64,000 nucleotides of DNA from Oscillospiraceae bacterium (GCA_017399765.1 JAFQBH010000024.1:62001-126000); one strand, 5' to 3'; shown: positions 24,419-32,938, numbered from the stretch's first letter. The notes: generated from the letters alone by a model not told the origin. Program-made: numbers and translations.

Positions 24419-24464
24419 ATCCCTCAGTCTGCTGCGCAGACAGCTCCCTTTGCACAAGGGAGCC
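24419..24464. repeat. Half copy of the foldback intergenic repeat
   Basis: Only the right half is present: ATCCCTCAGTC, hairpin GTCTGCTGCGCAGAC, then the terminal stem CTCCCTTTGCACAAGGGAG. It lies directly before the ribosome site of the first M42 gene, next to a REP-like palindrome. Confidence 0.7.
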
Positions 24465-24481
24465 AAGAAAAGGAGAAAATT

Positions 24482-25504
24482 ATGGACACCAGAGATTTGC
24501 TTTTAAAATTTTCTTCCGTCGACGGAAACTCCGGCGACGAAAAACTTGCGGCAAAAGCCGCGGTCGAACTTCTTTCCGAATACGGAAAAACATATATCGA
24601 TAACCTCGGAAGCGTAATCTGCGAAGTTGCTCCCGAAAAAAACGGACGCCACATTATGCTCGACGCACACCTTGACCAGATCGCTCTTCTTGTAATCAAC
24701 ATTGAGGAAAACGGATTCCTCAGAACATATCCCTGCGGCGGAATCGACCGCAGAGGAATTTTCGGAACAAAGGTCCGGGTTCTCGGAAAAGAAGGGGAAT
24801 ATCTCGGAATCGTCTGCAACGTTCCGCCCCATCTTAAAGACGTAAACGAAAAAAATCCCGAAAGGGACGAAATTTTCATCGATATCGGTTTCAGCAAAGA
24901 AGAAACAGAAAAACGGGTACGCCTCGGCGACAGAGTTATGCTTTGCGGAAGATGGAGCGATATCGGAAACGGTTATGTCACCGGCCCTGCTCTTGACGAC
25001 AGAAGCGGCTGCGTAACTATCCTTGAAGCTCTTGAAATTCTTAAAGGAAAAGAACTCCCCTGCGGACTCACCGCTGTTTTTTCAACAAGGGAAGAAACCG
25101 GCGGTCAGGGCGCAGGAGCCGCAGCTTTTGCGGTTGCCCCGACGGAGGCCATTGAAATTGACGTCGGCTTTGGAAAAACCCCGGACACCACCGAACTCAA
25201 TTCCAAAGCGATGAAAAAAGGCCCGGTAGTTGCTTTCCACCCGACCCTTGATATTGAAATCTCGAGAAAACTCATCGCCCTTGCGGAAAAGAACGAAATT
25301 CCTTTCCAGGTGGAAGCCTACGGCGGTTCTTCCACCGGAACAAACGCAGACGACATTGCTTCCGCAGGAGCCGGAGTCCGCACCGGACTTATCTCCATTC
25401 CCCAGCAGTATATGCACAGCATTATTGAAAAAGTTTCCGTCGATGACGTAAAAAATGTCGGCAGACTTCTTGCCGCATTCGTAATGGAAGGAGGAGAAAA
25501 CTGA
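24482..25504 (+). CDS. M42 family metallopeptidase (first of a tandem pair)
   Basis: A 340-residue M42 aminopeptidase-family protein, normally a cytosolic tetrahedral dodecamer that trims peptides. The di-metal residues appear in order: DAHLDQ (His near residue 60), ALDDRSG (Asp near 168), FSTREETGGQGAG (Glu-Glu near 200), EIDVGFG (Asp), and QQYMHSI (His near 310). Compared with its neighbour the first motif reads HLDQIAL instead of HMDEVGF, so substrate preference may differ. The ATG at 24482 follows AAAGGAG; longer in-frame extensions run into the upstream repeat and are rejected. The next M42 gene follows after one base. Confidence 0.92.
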   Translation: MDTRDLLLKFSSVDGNSGDEKLAAKAAVELLSEYGKTYIDNLGSVICEVAPEKNGRHIMLDAHLDQIALLVINIEENGFLRTYPCGGIDRRGIFGTKVRVLGKEGEYLGIVCNVPPHLKDVNEKNPERDEIFIDIGFSKEETEKRVRLGDRVMLCGRWSDIGNGYVTGPALDDRSGCVTILEALEILKGKELPCGLTAVFSTREETGGQGAGAAAFAVAPTEAIEIDVGFGKTPDTTELNSKAMKKGPVVAFHPTLDIEISRKLIALAEKNEIPFQVEAYGGSSTGTNADDIASAGAGVRTGLISIPQQYMHSIIEKVSVDDVKNVGRLLAAFVMEGGEN

Positions 25505-25505
25505 T

Positions 25506-26540
25506 ATGAAAACCTTCCTTGAAAATCTCGAAATGCTTTCCCTTGCAAGGGGAACTTCCGGCGACGAATCCGCCGTTAAAAAACTTATCTATGACGAAAT
25601 TATCGATTATCCGGATTGCGCAGCAAAAACTGACAACGCCGGAAACCTTATTGTTTCCAAAAAAGGAAAAAAACAGCCGAAAAACAGACTTATGTTCTCC
25701 GCACATATGGACGAAGTGGGCTTTATCATCACCCATATAGACGAAAACGGATTTCTTAAATTCAGCAACGTCGGCGGAATCGACAGCCGCGTTATAGTCG
25801 GAAAAAGGGTTCTTGTCGGCGAAAACGGAATTCCCGGACTTCTCGGAAGCAAGGCTATCCACCTTGTTAAAGAGGACGAATTCAAAAATCCCACCAAGAC
25901 AGATTCCCTTTATATCGACATCGGCGCAGACACAAAAGAAGAAGCCGAAAAGCTTGTTAAGCTCGGCGACAGAGCGGTTTTTGATTCCGATTTTGAAAAA
26001 TTCGGCGAAGACTGCGTTATGGGAAAAGCTCTTGACGACCGTGCCGGCTGCGCCATTCTTATGGAACTCCTTAAGGAAGAGGCGGAATATGACATAACCG
26101 TTTGCTTCACAACCAGAGAAGAAGTCGGCGGAAACAGCGCCGGAAATGCGGCATTTTCCGTTGATCCGGATATTGCCGTTGTTGTTGAAGCAACAACCGC
26201 AGGGGACGTTCCCTGCGTTCCCGGCGAAAAATTCGTCTGCAAACAGGGCGAAGGTCCGGTCATTTCCTTCCGCGATAACGGAACCCTTTATGATATGGAA
26301 CTTTATCATCATATTATGGAACTTTGCGAAGCCAAAAACATTCCCGCCCAGACAAAACACGGAATCTGCGGCTTCAACGACGCAAAATTCATCCACCAGG
26401 CAAGAGGCGGAATCCGCCCGGTTGCGGTTTCGCTTCCGGCAAGATATATCCACAGCCCTTATGCAACCATCAAACTTTCCGATGCGGAAAACGCCATCTC
26501 CCTTATCAAAATATTGAGCAGGGAGCTTTGCGAAATATGA
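25506..26540 (+). CDS. M42 family metallopeptidase (second of a tandem pair)
   Basis: A 344-residue M42 aminopeptidase-like protein with the canonical motifs FSAHMDEVGFIITHIDENGF (His near residue 63), ALDDRAGCAILMELL (Asp near 176), CFTTREEVGGNSAGNAAF (Glu-Glu near 206), and LPARYIHSPYA (His near 315). It probably works as an oligomeric aminopeptidase. The gene begins one base after the first M42 gene and its stop overlaps the start of the GNAT gene (ATGA), so translation is coupled through the operon. The pair looks like an old duplication. Confidence 0.93.
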   Translation: MKTFLENLEMLSLARGTSGDESAVKKLIYDEIIDYPDCAAKTDNAGNLIVSKKGKKQPKNRLMFSAHMDEVGFIITHIDENGFLKFSNVGGIDSRVIVGKRVLVGENGIPGLLGSKAIHLVKEDEFKNPTKTDSLYIDIGADTKEEAEKLVKLGDRAVFDSDFEKFGEDCVMGKALDDRAGCAILMELLKEEAEYDITVCFTTREEVGGNSAGNAAFSVDPDIAVVVEATTAGDVPCVPGEKFVCKQGEGPVISFRDNGTLYDMELYHHIMELCEAKNIPAQTKHGICGFNDAKFIHQARGGIRPVAVSLPARYIHSPYATIKLSDAENAISLIKILSRELCEI

Positions 26541-27340
26541 TAAAGCTTATTGACGATTTAAGCCTTCTCGAAGGTTTTTCGGAAAAAGAACCTTATTTCG
26601 GGTGCCTTTTCAATGCGGCGGCGGTTTCATTTTTCGATGATCCGGAGCTTCTGAATATCTGGGTAGAGATCGATGAGCACGGGAATGCTCACTCCTTCCT
26701 TAGAGCAGGAGCGGATTCGATAATGCTGTTTTCGCCCTATGGAATCCCGAGGTTCGAAATGGTGCTTTTTATAACGAACCTTGTTTCCGGCGGAACAATA
26801 AAAAGTATCGAATGTGACGAAAATTCCTTCGGCGTGCTCAAAAATCTTTTTGATTTTGAAATCGAAAACGCGGTGCAGATGTTCGCGGAAAACCGCATAG
26901 ATATGCCAAAAAACGATTTTGATATAAAATCTTCCGAAAACTTTGACGATGCTTTTGAAGTTATGAATAAAGCTTTTGGCGAAGAAGATTCTCCTGGAAA
27001 AGACCTTTGGAAACTCCGAATGGTCCGTGGCGTGCTCAAAAAGCAAAGCACCCTTTTCACCCTTTATGACGGCGAAGCGGTTTCCACCGCCTGCATCCGC
27101 GGAAGAACGGAAAAAGCCGGCGCCATAACCTCCGTTGTCACCGTTCCGGAACACCGCAGCAAAGGATATGCTTCATATCTTACCGCTCTTTGCGCCAACA
27201 TGCTCATTGATGAGCACCGGACTCCATGGCTTGTTCCGGCGAACCCCAGGGTTCAGAAAATGTATGAAAAACTCGGCTTCAGGGCCGCAAAAACATATTA
27301 CTATCTTTATAACATTAAGGAAAAGGAAGACAAAAAATGA
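26537..27340 (+). CDS. GNAT family N-acetyltransferase
   Basis: A 267-residue protein with an N-terminal half of unknown fold (residues 1-120, including FFDDPELLNIWVEID) and a C-terminal GNAT domain. The acetyl-CoA motif is VVTVPEHRSKGYASYLTALCANML (about residues 195-218: Q/RxxGxG-like RSKGYA). The late segment NPRVQKMYEKLGF is also typical. The acceptor substrate is unknown. It overlaps the M42 gene by ATGA and the lyase gene by ATGA, so it is part of a tightly coupled four-gene operon, which might concern amino-acid or peptide turnover. Confidence 0.9.
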   Translation: MIKLIDDLSLLEGFSEKEPYFGCLFNAAAVSFFDDPELLNIWVEIDEHGNAHSFLRAGADSIMLFSPYGIPRFEMVLFITNLVSGGTIKSIECDENSFGVLKNLFDFEIENAVQMFAENRIDMPKNDFDIKSSENFDDAFEVMNKAFGEEDSPGKDLWKLRMVRGVLKKQSTLFTLYDGEAVSTACIRGRTEKAGAITSVVTVPEHRSKGYASYLTALCANMLIDEHRTPWLVPANPRVQKMYEKLGFRAAKTYYYLYNIKEKEDKK

Positions 27341-28596
27341 GCGATTTTTTCAAAATTGACAGCCGCCTTCTTGAAATTGCCGAAAAGGCCGAGGCGGATT
27401 GCCAAAAGCCTTTCGCAAGAATCGGCGAAATTGAAACTTATAACAACGAAAAAGTTCTCCGTGCCTTTATCGATAACAGAGTGAGCGAAAGCCTTTTTGC
27501 CGGTTCTTCCGGCTATGGTTATGATGACCGCGGCCGCGAAATTCTTGATCAGGTCTGGAGCCAGATTTTCGGGACCGAAGATTCCATGGTCCGCCACAAC
27601 TTTATGAGCGGAACCCACGCAATTGCAACCGCGCTTTTCGGCGTTCTTCGTCCCGGGGACAAAATGGTTTCCCTCACCGGAACTCCCTATGATACCCTCA
27701 ACGGTGTTATCCACGGCGAAGGAGTCGGTTCTCTTAAAGAATTCGGCGTAATTTATGACGAGCTTCCTCTTCTCCCCGACGGAAGCGTTGATTATGAAAA
27801 AATCCCCGAAGCCGTTAAAGGCGCAAAAATGGCTTATATCCAGCGTTCCCGAGGATATTCCACAAGACCCAGCCTTACAATCGAGGTCATCAAAAAGATT
27901 TTTGATATCGTTCACGAAGCAAACCCTTCCGCTGTCTGTGTCTGCGACAACTGCTACGGCGAATTTGTTGATAAACTTGAACCCACCCAGGTCGGTGCTG
28001 ATCTTATTATCGGTTCTCTCATAAAAAACCCCGGTGCGGGAATCGCCCATACCGGCGGTTACATCACCGGCAAACACGAATTTGTTGAACTTTGCGCCCA
28101 CCGCCTTTCCGCTCCCGGAGTCGGAAGAGAAGTCGGCTGCACTCTTAACGAACTCCGCCCCATGTATCAGGGACTTTTCTTCTCCCCCACGGTAACCGCT
28201 TCCGCAGTCAAAACCGCCGTTTTTGCAAGCCGTTTCTTCGAACTTTGCGGATTCGATGCCGACCCCGGTTTTGATGACCCCAGAACCGATATCATCGAAA
28301 CCATTGCGCTCAAAACTCCGGAAGCACTCTGCGCTTTCTGCCGCGGAATCCAAAGCGGTTCCCCCATTGACGCTTATGTAACTCCCGAACCCTGGGATAT
28401 GCCCGGTTACGACAGCCAGGTAATCATGGCTGCCGGCGCATTCAACCTTGGTGCTTCCGTTGAACTTTCCGCAGATGCTCCCCTTCGCGAACCCTATTCC
28501 GTATGGATGCAGGGCGGACTTACCTATCCCACCGCAAAAATGGGCGTTATGCTTGCGGCCCAGTCCATGATGAACGAGGGACTTCTTAACCTTTGA
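27337..28596 (+). CDS. PLP-dependent methionine gamma-lyase-like protein (aluminium-resistance family)
   Basis: A 419-residue member of the Met_gamma_lyase family (PF06838), a fold-type I PLP enzyme group. Visible features: SSGYGYDDRGREILDQVW near residue 55, MSGTHAIATALFGVLRPGD near 90 (PLP phosphate binding), VCVCDNCYGEFVD near 200 (PLP-stacking Asp), and GSLIKNPGAGIA near 230 with the likely Schiff-base lysine. Despite the name, the true substrate of this family is not established. Its ATG overlaps the GNAT stop. It closes the M42-M42-GNAT-lyase operon; a promoter-like sequence follows directly. Confidence 0.93.
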   Translation: MSDFFKIDSRLLEIAEKAEADCQKPFARIGEIETYNNEKVLRAFIDNRVSESLFAGSSGYGYDDRGREILDQVWSQIFGTEDSMVRHNFMSGTHAIATALFGVLRPGDKMVSLTGTPYDTLNGVIHGEGVGSLKEFGVIYDELPLLPDGSVDYEKIPEAVKGAKMAYIQRSRGYSTRPSLTIEVIKKIFDIVHEANPSAVCVCDNCYGEFVDKLEPTQVGADLIIGSLIKNPGAGIAHTGGYITGKHEFVELCAHRLSAPGVGREVGCTLNELRPMYQGLFFSPTVTASAVKTAVFASRFFELCGFDADPGFDDPRTDIIETIALKTPEALCAFCRGIQSGSPIDAYVTPEPWDMPGYDSQVIMAAGAFNLGASVELSADAPLREPYSVWMQGGLTYPTAKMGVMLAAQSMMNEGLLNL

Positions 28597-28625
28597 TTGA
28601 CAGCAGCGGAGAATTGGTGTAAACT
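28597..28625 (+). promoter_or_regulatory. Promoter-like sequence upstream of the four-helix-bundle gene and tRNA-Leu
   Basis: Perfect TTGACA (28597-28602) starting at the first base after the lyase stop codon, 17-base spacer, then TAAACT (28620-28625, 4 of 6). It lies just outside the left inverted repeat, so it may originally have served the tRNA-Leu gene. Confidence 0.5.
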
Positions 28626-28637
28626 AATATGGTTTTC

Positions 28638-29066
28638 AAATGCATAATGCATATTTCACAGTGCATAATTGAGGTACCTTATGGAAAACAATGTTTCTGC
28701 AGATAAAAGTTTCAAATTTGCGGTAAAGGTTGTAAATTTATATAAATTTCTTACCGAAAACAAAAAAGAATTTGTTCTTTCAAAGCAAATTTTAAAAAGC
28801 GGAACCAGCATAGGTGCCAATATTTCAGAAGCTCAGCGTGCGCAAAGCAAAGCCGACTTTATTTCAAAAATGAGTATAGCTTTAAAAGAAGCAAACGAAA
28901 CCGAATATTGGCTTCGTCTTTTATATGAAACTCAATATATAGGCAAACCCCAATTTGAAATTTTGCATAACGATTTATCTGAAATTATAAAAATTCTCAT
29001 GGCAATTTGTAAAACCTCCAACCAAAATAAATAATTCTGCATTTTGCAATATGCACTTTGCATTAT
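28638..29066. mobile_element. Candidate small element: four-helix-bundle gene between imperfect inverted repeats
   Basis: The left end (28638-28670) and the reverse complement of the right end (29033-29065) align over about 33 bases with roughly 80 percent identity by eye, sharing AATATGCA and TGCATT blocks. Both are built from TGCA/ATGCAT words. The repeats bracket one gene, the unit is about 430 bp, it lies directly before tRNA-Leu, and the enclosed gene has foreign codon use. No transposase is present. That it is mobile is inference. Confidence 0.5.
28681..29034 (+). CDS. Four-helix bundle protein (S23 / rRNA intervening-sequence protein family)
   Basis: A 117-residue helical protein of the S23/IVP four-helix-bundle family: FKFAVKVVNLYKFL, then KSGTSIGANISEAQRAQS (the family signature, about residues 40-57), ANETEYWLRLLYET and the C-terminal helix. 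Relatives are encoded in 23S rRNA intervening sequences and, as Avd, beside diversity-generating retroelements; here there is no reverse transcriptase or rRNA. The pentameric relatives bind nucleic acids; the role of solitary copies is unknown. ATG at 28681 with GAGG upstream. Codons TTA and ATA are common, unlike the neighbours. Bracketed by inverted repeats. Confidence 0.9.
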   Translation: MENNVSADKSFKFAVKVVNLYKFLTENKKEFVLSKQILKSGTSIGANISEAQRAQSKADFISKMSIALKEANETEYWLRLLYETQYIGKPQFEILHNDLSEIIKILMAICKTSNQNK

Positions 29067-29074
29067 TAATTTTT

Positions 29075-29157
29075 GCGCCTGTGGCGGAATTGGCAGACGC
29101 GCCAGACTTAGGATCTGGTGTTAACACGTGCGGGTTCGACCCCTGTCAGGCGCACCA
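29075..29157 (+). tRNA. tRNA-Leu (anticodon TAG)
   Basis: An 83-base class II tRNA: acceptor GCGCCTG/CAGGCGC, anticodon loop CTTAGGA between CCAGA and TCTGG, a long variable arm (TGTTAACACGTG), T loop TTCGACC, discriminator A and encoded CCA. Anticodon UAG reads CUN codons, mainly CUU here. It begins 9 bases after the right inverted repeat of the four-helix-bundle element. Confidence 0.96.
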
Positions 29158-29193
29158 CACCGCCGCGATTTTTATATCGCGGCGGTTTTTTTA
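29158..29193 (+). terminator. Terminator of tRNA-Leu
   Basis: CCGCCGCGAT/ATCGCGGCGG stem followed by T7, directly after the CCA end. Confidence 0.9.
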
Positions 29194-29216
29194 AATGAAA
29201 AGAGGCGTTTTTCCCT

Positions 29217-30116
29217 TTGACAAAAAATTTAAAAGCAACCCTTGGTGCCCTTTTGGGTTACAGCATTTTCGGTTTCAGTTTTCTTTTTTCAAAAACCGCC
29301 CTTGAATTTTCAAGTCCGTTTTTTCTTCTCGGGGTGCGTTTCCTTCTGGCTTTTCTTGCGCTGAACGCTGTTCTTCTTTTTGGAAAAGCAAAAATTTCGC
29401 TTCGAGGAAAACCCGTCGGAAGCCTTTTGCTGCTCGGTCTTATCCAACCGGTCTGCTATTTTATTTTTGAAACTTACGGTATAAATTCAACTTCCGCGGC
29501 TTTTTCCGGCGTTATGATAGGAATGGTCCCGGTGGTCGGGCTTATCTTCGGAATTTTGTTCCTTAAGGAAAAATGCAGCCTTCTCCAAGGGTTATGCACC
29601 GTTTTTTCCGTTTTCGGAGTTTATCTTACAACTTCCGGAGGGTTCGGAAATGTTTCCGCAAAGGGATTTCTGCTGCTTTTCGGTGCGGTTGTTTCCGCGG
29701 CGCTTTTTACAATTTTAAGCCGCAAAATTTCAAAGGATTTTTCGGCTTTTGAGCGCACCTACGTTATGTTTTTCCTCGGTTCGGCGGTTTTTATTCCGTT
29801 TGCGTTTTTCGAAGGGCGAAACGATTTATCCCTGATGCTTAAACCTTTTTCCGAACCGATGTTCTGGATTTCGGTCATTTATCTTGCGATAATTTCTTCC
29901 GTCTGTGCGTTTCTTCTGATAAATTCCGCCCTTAACCATATTCCGGCAGGAAGGGCGCTTATCTTTTCAAATTTCACAACGGTAATTTCCGTTCTTGCGG
30001 GAATTTTTATTATGGGTGACAGTTTTTCCGGAATTCAGCTTTTGGGAATTCTGATAATTACCGTTTCCGTTTTCGGAGTTTCGTATAACGGCAAAAATAA
30101 AAAACACACAGCCTGA
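29217..30116 (+). CDS. EamA/DMT-superfamily transporter
   Basis: A 299-residue polytopic membrane protein with ten hydrophobic segments arranged as two EamA repeats (residues about 5-140 and 150-290), the drug/metabolite transporter pattern. Recognisable blocks are FLLGVRFLLAFLALNAVLLF and the second repeat ending SGIQLLGILIITVSVFGVSY. Exporters of amino acids or metabolites belong here, but the substrate cannot be told. The start is TTG at 29217 with a weak AGAGG upstream; no better start is seen. Monocistronic, ended by a bidirectional terminator. Confidence 0.9.
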   Translation: MTKNLKATLGALLGYSIFGFSFLFSKTALEFSSPFFLLGVRFLLAFLALNAVLLFGKAKISLRGKPVGSLLLLGLIQPVCYFIFETYGINSTSAAFSGVMIGMVPVVGLIFGILFLKEKCSLLQGLCTVFSVFGVYLTTSGGFGNVSAKGFLLLFGAVVSAALFTILSRKISKDFSAFERTYVMFFLGSAVFIPFAFFEGRNDLSLMLKPFSEPMFWISVIYLAIISSVCAFLLINSALNHIPAGRALIFSNFTTVISVLAGIFIMGDSFSGIQLLGILIITVSVFGVSYNGKNKKHTA

Positions 30117-30135
30117 ATGGCTGTGTGTTTTTTTA
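30100..30135. terminator. Bidirectional terminator
   Basis: AAACACACAGCC/GGCTGTGTGTTT stem with flanking A and T runs between the convergent EamA and uridine phosphorylase genes. Confidence 0.9.
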
Positions 30136-30146
30136 TTTATTCGATT

Positions 30147-30926
30147 TTATTTTTCTTTATCTTCTCTGATGAGTTTTCTGATTGCTTCAACGGCAACGGT
30201 GATTGCGCCTTCGGTTTCATGGACAATGGGGTTTTCCATTCCAAGGGCGTTGCGTTCCTGGTTGCCCACAACAAGGAAAGTTGAACCGCAGCGAACTCCA
30301 AGATGGCTTGCGACAATGAACAAAGCAGCAGATTCCATTTCGGAAGCTTTTGTTCCAAGGCGCTTCCACGCTTCCCATTTGTTCATAAGTTCATAACTTA
30401 CCGGCATTCTTTCCGGTTCATGCTGTCCGTAAAAAGCGTCTTTGCATTGAACAACGCCGGTGTGATAAGTGTATCCAAGTTTTTTGCATGCGCTTACAAG
30501 GGCATTTGCAACTTCAAGGTTTGCAACTGCGGGGAATTCTATCGGGGCATATTCTTTGCTTGTGCCTTCCATTCTTATTGCTCCGGTTGCAACAACAACG
30601 TCGCCGCCTTTTACATCAAGGTCGATTCCGCCGCAGGTTCCTATACGGATAAAGGTATCTGCACCGCAAAGAACAAGTTCTTCCATAGCGATGGAAGCAG
30701 AAGGACCGCCGATTCCGGTGGAAGTTACGCTTACTTTTTCTCCGTCAAGATAGCCGGTGTATGTAACGTATTCGCGGCTGTCTGCGACAAGAACCGGGTT
30801 ATCAAAATGCTTTGCAATTTTTTCGCATCTTTTGGGGTCGCCGGGAAGAATAACATAGCGTCCGACGTCACCGGGTCTTATCTGTAAATGGTACTGAAGT
30901 CCAACTTCTCCGGAATAATTCTGCAT
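30147..30926 (-). CDS. udp: Uridine phosphorylase
   Basis: Udp splits uridine into uracil and ribose-1-phosphate, feeding DeoB. The 259-residue protein shows the PNP/UDP signatures: [19 protein letters not shown] near residue 15 (phosphate binding), [20 protein letters not shown] (about 70-89), IRIGTCGGI (about 93-101), and [21 protein letters not shown] (about 195-215, ribose-binding MES). The sequence is closer to uridine than purine phosphorylases. ATG at 30926 follows AAAGGAG. Monocistronic. Confidence 0.94.
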   Translation of the reverse strand: MQNYSGEVGLQYHLQIRPGDVGRYVILPGDPKRCEKIAKHFDNPVLVADSREYVTYTGYLDGEKVSVTSTGIGGPSASIAMEELVLCGADTFIRIGTCGGIDLDVKGGDVVVATGAIRMEGTSKEYAPIEFPAVANLEVANALVSACKKLGYTYHTGVVQCKDAFYGQHEPERMPVSYELMNKWEAWKRLGTKASEMESAALFIVASHLGVRCGSTFLVVGNQERNALGMENPIVHETEGAITVAVEAIRKLIREDKEK

Positions 30927-31089
30927 GAAATTTCTCCTTTCATTTTAGCGCATTAATTTACATAATATATTATAATATTCATTCAAAACTTTATCAACCA
31001 ATTTTTCATCATCTTGGCGTAACAAGCAATTATTTTAAAAAAACTGTCCTTTTATCCAAAAAACATATTATTAATTTGTATAAAACGCC

Positions 31090-31118
31090 TTGATTTTATT
31101 AAAAAATGTTTATATAAT
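31090..31118 (+). promoter_or_regulatory. Promoter of the HAD phosphatase gene
   Basis: TTGATT (31090-31095), 17-base spacer, TATAAT (31113-31118), about 44 bases before the ATG. Confidence 0.7.
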
Positions 31119-31161
31119 GTAAAAGACAGCGAAATTTATATCCATTTTTAAGGAGTTATAT

Positions 31162-31947
31162 ATGATCAATTTTAATGAAATCAAAGGCTTCATCTGCGAT
31201 ATGGATGGAGTTATCTATCGTGGAAACCAGATTATTCCCGGTGTCCGCGAATTTATCGACTGGCTTCATAGCGAAAACAAAAAATTCCTTTTCCTTACCA
31301 ACAACAGCTGCTATACCCCCCGCGAGCTTCAGCAGAAACTTGCGAGAATGGGTCTTGATGTTTCCGAAGACCATTTTTACACAAGCGCACTTGCAACCGC
31401 CGCTTTTCTTAAAGAACAGGCTCCCGGCTGCAGCGTTTATGCCATCGGCGAAGCGGCACTTTTCAATGCTCTTTATGATGCCGGAATCACCATGAATGAC
31501 ATCAACCCGGATTACGTTGTTGTGGGCGAAGGAAAAACCTATTCTTTCGATACCATCACCAAAGCGGCAAACCTTGTTCGCGGCGGCGCAAAACTTATCG
31601 GAACAAACTCCGATATTTCCGCGCCAATTGAAAACGGAATTATGCCCGCCTGCGGCGCCCTTGTTGCACCCATTGAAATTGCAACCGGCAAAAAGGCTTA
31701 TTTCTGCGGAAAACCTAACCCTCTTATGATGAGGACCGGTCTTCGCCTTCTTAACTGCCATTCCAACGAGGCGGTCATGGTCGGCGACAGAATGGACACC
31801 GACGTTATCTCCGGACTTGAATCCGGCATGAAAACCGTTCTTGTTCTTTCCGGCGCTTCCACCGAAGAAACCCCGAAAACCTATGGCTACCGCCCCTCCG
31901 CAATTCTTGAAAACGTCGGCTGCATTCCGAAAGAAGCCGCAAAATAA
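31162..31947 (+). CDS. HAD-IIA family (NagD-like) sugar phosphatase
   Basis: A 261-residue HAD hydrolase with a C2-type cap. Motif I is FICDMDGVIYRG (nucleophile Asp near residue 12), motif II FLTNNS (about 44-49), the lysine is in FCGKPNPLMM (about 180-189), and motif III is AVMVGDRMDTDVISGLESGM (about 206-225). Relatives (NagD, AraL, phosphoglycolate phosphatase-like) dephosphorylate nucleotides or sugar phosphates. The N-terminal ATG follows AAGGAG. Monocistronic with its own promoter and terminator. Confidence 0.94.
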   Translation: MINFNEIKGFICDMDGVIYRGNQIIPGVREFIDWLHSENKKFLFLTNNSCYTPRELQQKLARMGLDVSEDHFYTSALATAAFLKEQAPGCSVYAIGEAALFNALYDAGITMNDINPDYVVVGEGKTYSFDTITKAANLVRGGAKLIGTNSDISAPIENGIMPACGALVAPIEIATGKKAYFCGKPNPLMMRTGLRLLNCHSNEAVMVGDRMDTDVISGLESGMKTVLVLSGASTEETPKTYGYRPSAILENVGCIPKEAAK

Positions 31948-31958
31948 AATAACACAGT

Positions 31959-31989
31959 AAAATGCCCGCTTTTTTGCGGGCGTTTTTTT
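31959..31989 (+). terminator. Terminator of the HAD phosphatase gene
   Basis: ATGCCCGC/GCGGGCGT stem with T6 loop and following T run. Confidence 0.85.
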
Positions 31990-32003
31990 ATCCGGATTTT
32001 ATA

Positions 32004-32031
32004 TTGACGGGCAGTTTTACCGTGATATAAT
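32004..32031 (+). promoter_or_regulatory. Promoter of the second EamA transporter gene
   Basis: TTGACG (32004-32009), 16-base spacer, TATAAT (32026-32031). Confidence 0.7.
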
Positions 32032-32074
32032 AAAAACGGTATTTTTTCAGCCAAAAAAAGGAGGGGGTTTTGTT

Positions 32075-32938
32075 ATGTGGATTTTTTCGGCAATCGGTTC
32101 GGCTTTTTTTGCCGGGCTCACCTCGATACTTGCAAAATGCGGCATCCGTAAAACAGATTCCGACGTTGCCACCGCGGTCCGCACCGGGGTCGTTCTTGTT
32201 TTTTCCTGGATAATGGTTTTTGTTTCCGGTTCCTTCGGAACGATTTTTGAGATAAGCCCGAAATCTTTTCTTTTTCTTGTCCTTTCCGGAATTGCAACAG
32301 GTGCTTCCTGGATTTGCTATTTCAAAGCGCTTTCCATGGGTGATGTCAACAAGGTCGTTCCTATCGATAAATCCAGCACCGTTCTTACGGTCATTCTTGC
32401 GATAATTTTCTTCGGCGAAACGGAAAACCTTGCTATAAAGCTCGTTTGCACAGCCGTTCTTGCCTTCGGAATTTTCCTTATGATCGAAAAGAAAGATTAT
32501 TCCGGCGAAAGCAAAAAAGGCTGGATGCTTTATGCGGTTCTTTCTGCTGTTTTCGCCGCGGCAACTTCAATTCTTGCGAAAATCGGCATTGAAGGGGTAG
32601 AATCCAACCTTGGAACCGCCCTTAGAACAATTGTTGTTCTTGCAATGGCCTGGGCGATTGTTTTTATGAAGGGCAAGCAAAAAGAAATAAAATCCATCGA
32701 TAAAAGAGAACTTGGGTTCATCTGTCTTTCCGGAATTGCAACCGGCGCTTCCTGGCTTTGTTATTATTATGCAATCCAAAACGGCGTTGTAAGCATTGTT
32801 GTTCCCATTGACAAACTGAGTATTCTTGCTGCTGTGGCTTTTTCTTATTTTGTTTTCGGCGAAAAACTTTCGAAAAAAAGCGGAACCGGACTTTTTCTTA
32901 TGTCCGCCGCAACTGTTGCAATGGCGATTTTCGGCTGA
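32075..32938 (+). CDS. EamA/DMT-superfamily transporter with clear internal duplication
   Basis: A 287-residue, ten-helix membrane protein made of two EamA units. The halves carry near-identical blocks: LSGIATGASWICYFKALSMG / VVPIDKSSTVLTVILAIIFFGE in the first and LSGIATGASWLCYYYAIQNG / VVPIDKLSILAAVAFSYFVFGE in the second, a vivid trace of the family's gene duplication. It resembles the short TIGR00950-type permeases. Substrate unknown. ATG at 32075 lies 10 bases after AGGAGGGGG. Monocistronic with its own promoter and a terminator downstream. Confidence 0.92.
   Translation: MWIFSAIGSAFFAGLTSILAKCGIRKTDSDVATAVRTGVVLVFSWIMVFVSGSFGTIFEISPKSFLFLVLSGIATGASWICYFKALSMGDVNKVVPIDKSSTVLTVILAIIFFGETENLAIKLVCTAVLAFGIFLMIEKKDYSGESKKGWMLYAVLSAVFAAATSILAKIGIEGVESNLGTALRTIVVLAMAWAIVFMKGKQKEIKSIDKRELGFICLSGIATGASWLCYYYAIQNGVVSIVVPIDKLSILAAVAFSYFVFGEKLSKKSGTGLFLMSAATVAMAIFG

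Noticed and set aside
24371-24481. A 37-codon N-terminal extension of the first M42 gene
   Set aside because: It runs through the REP-like and foldback repeats and lacks a ribosome site; ATG 24482 behind AAAGGAG is better.
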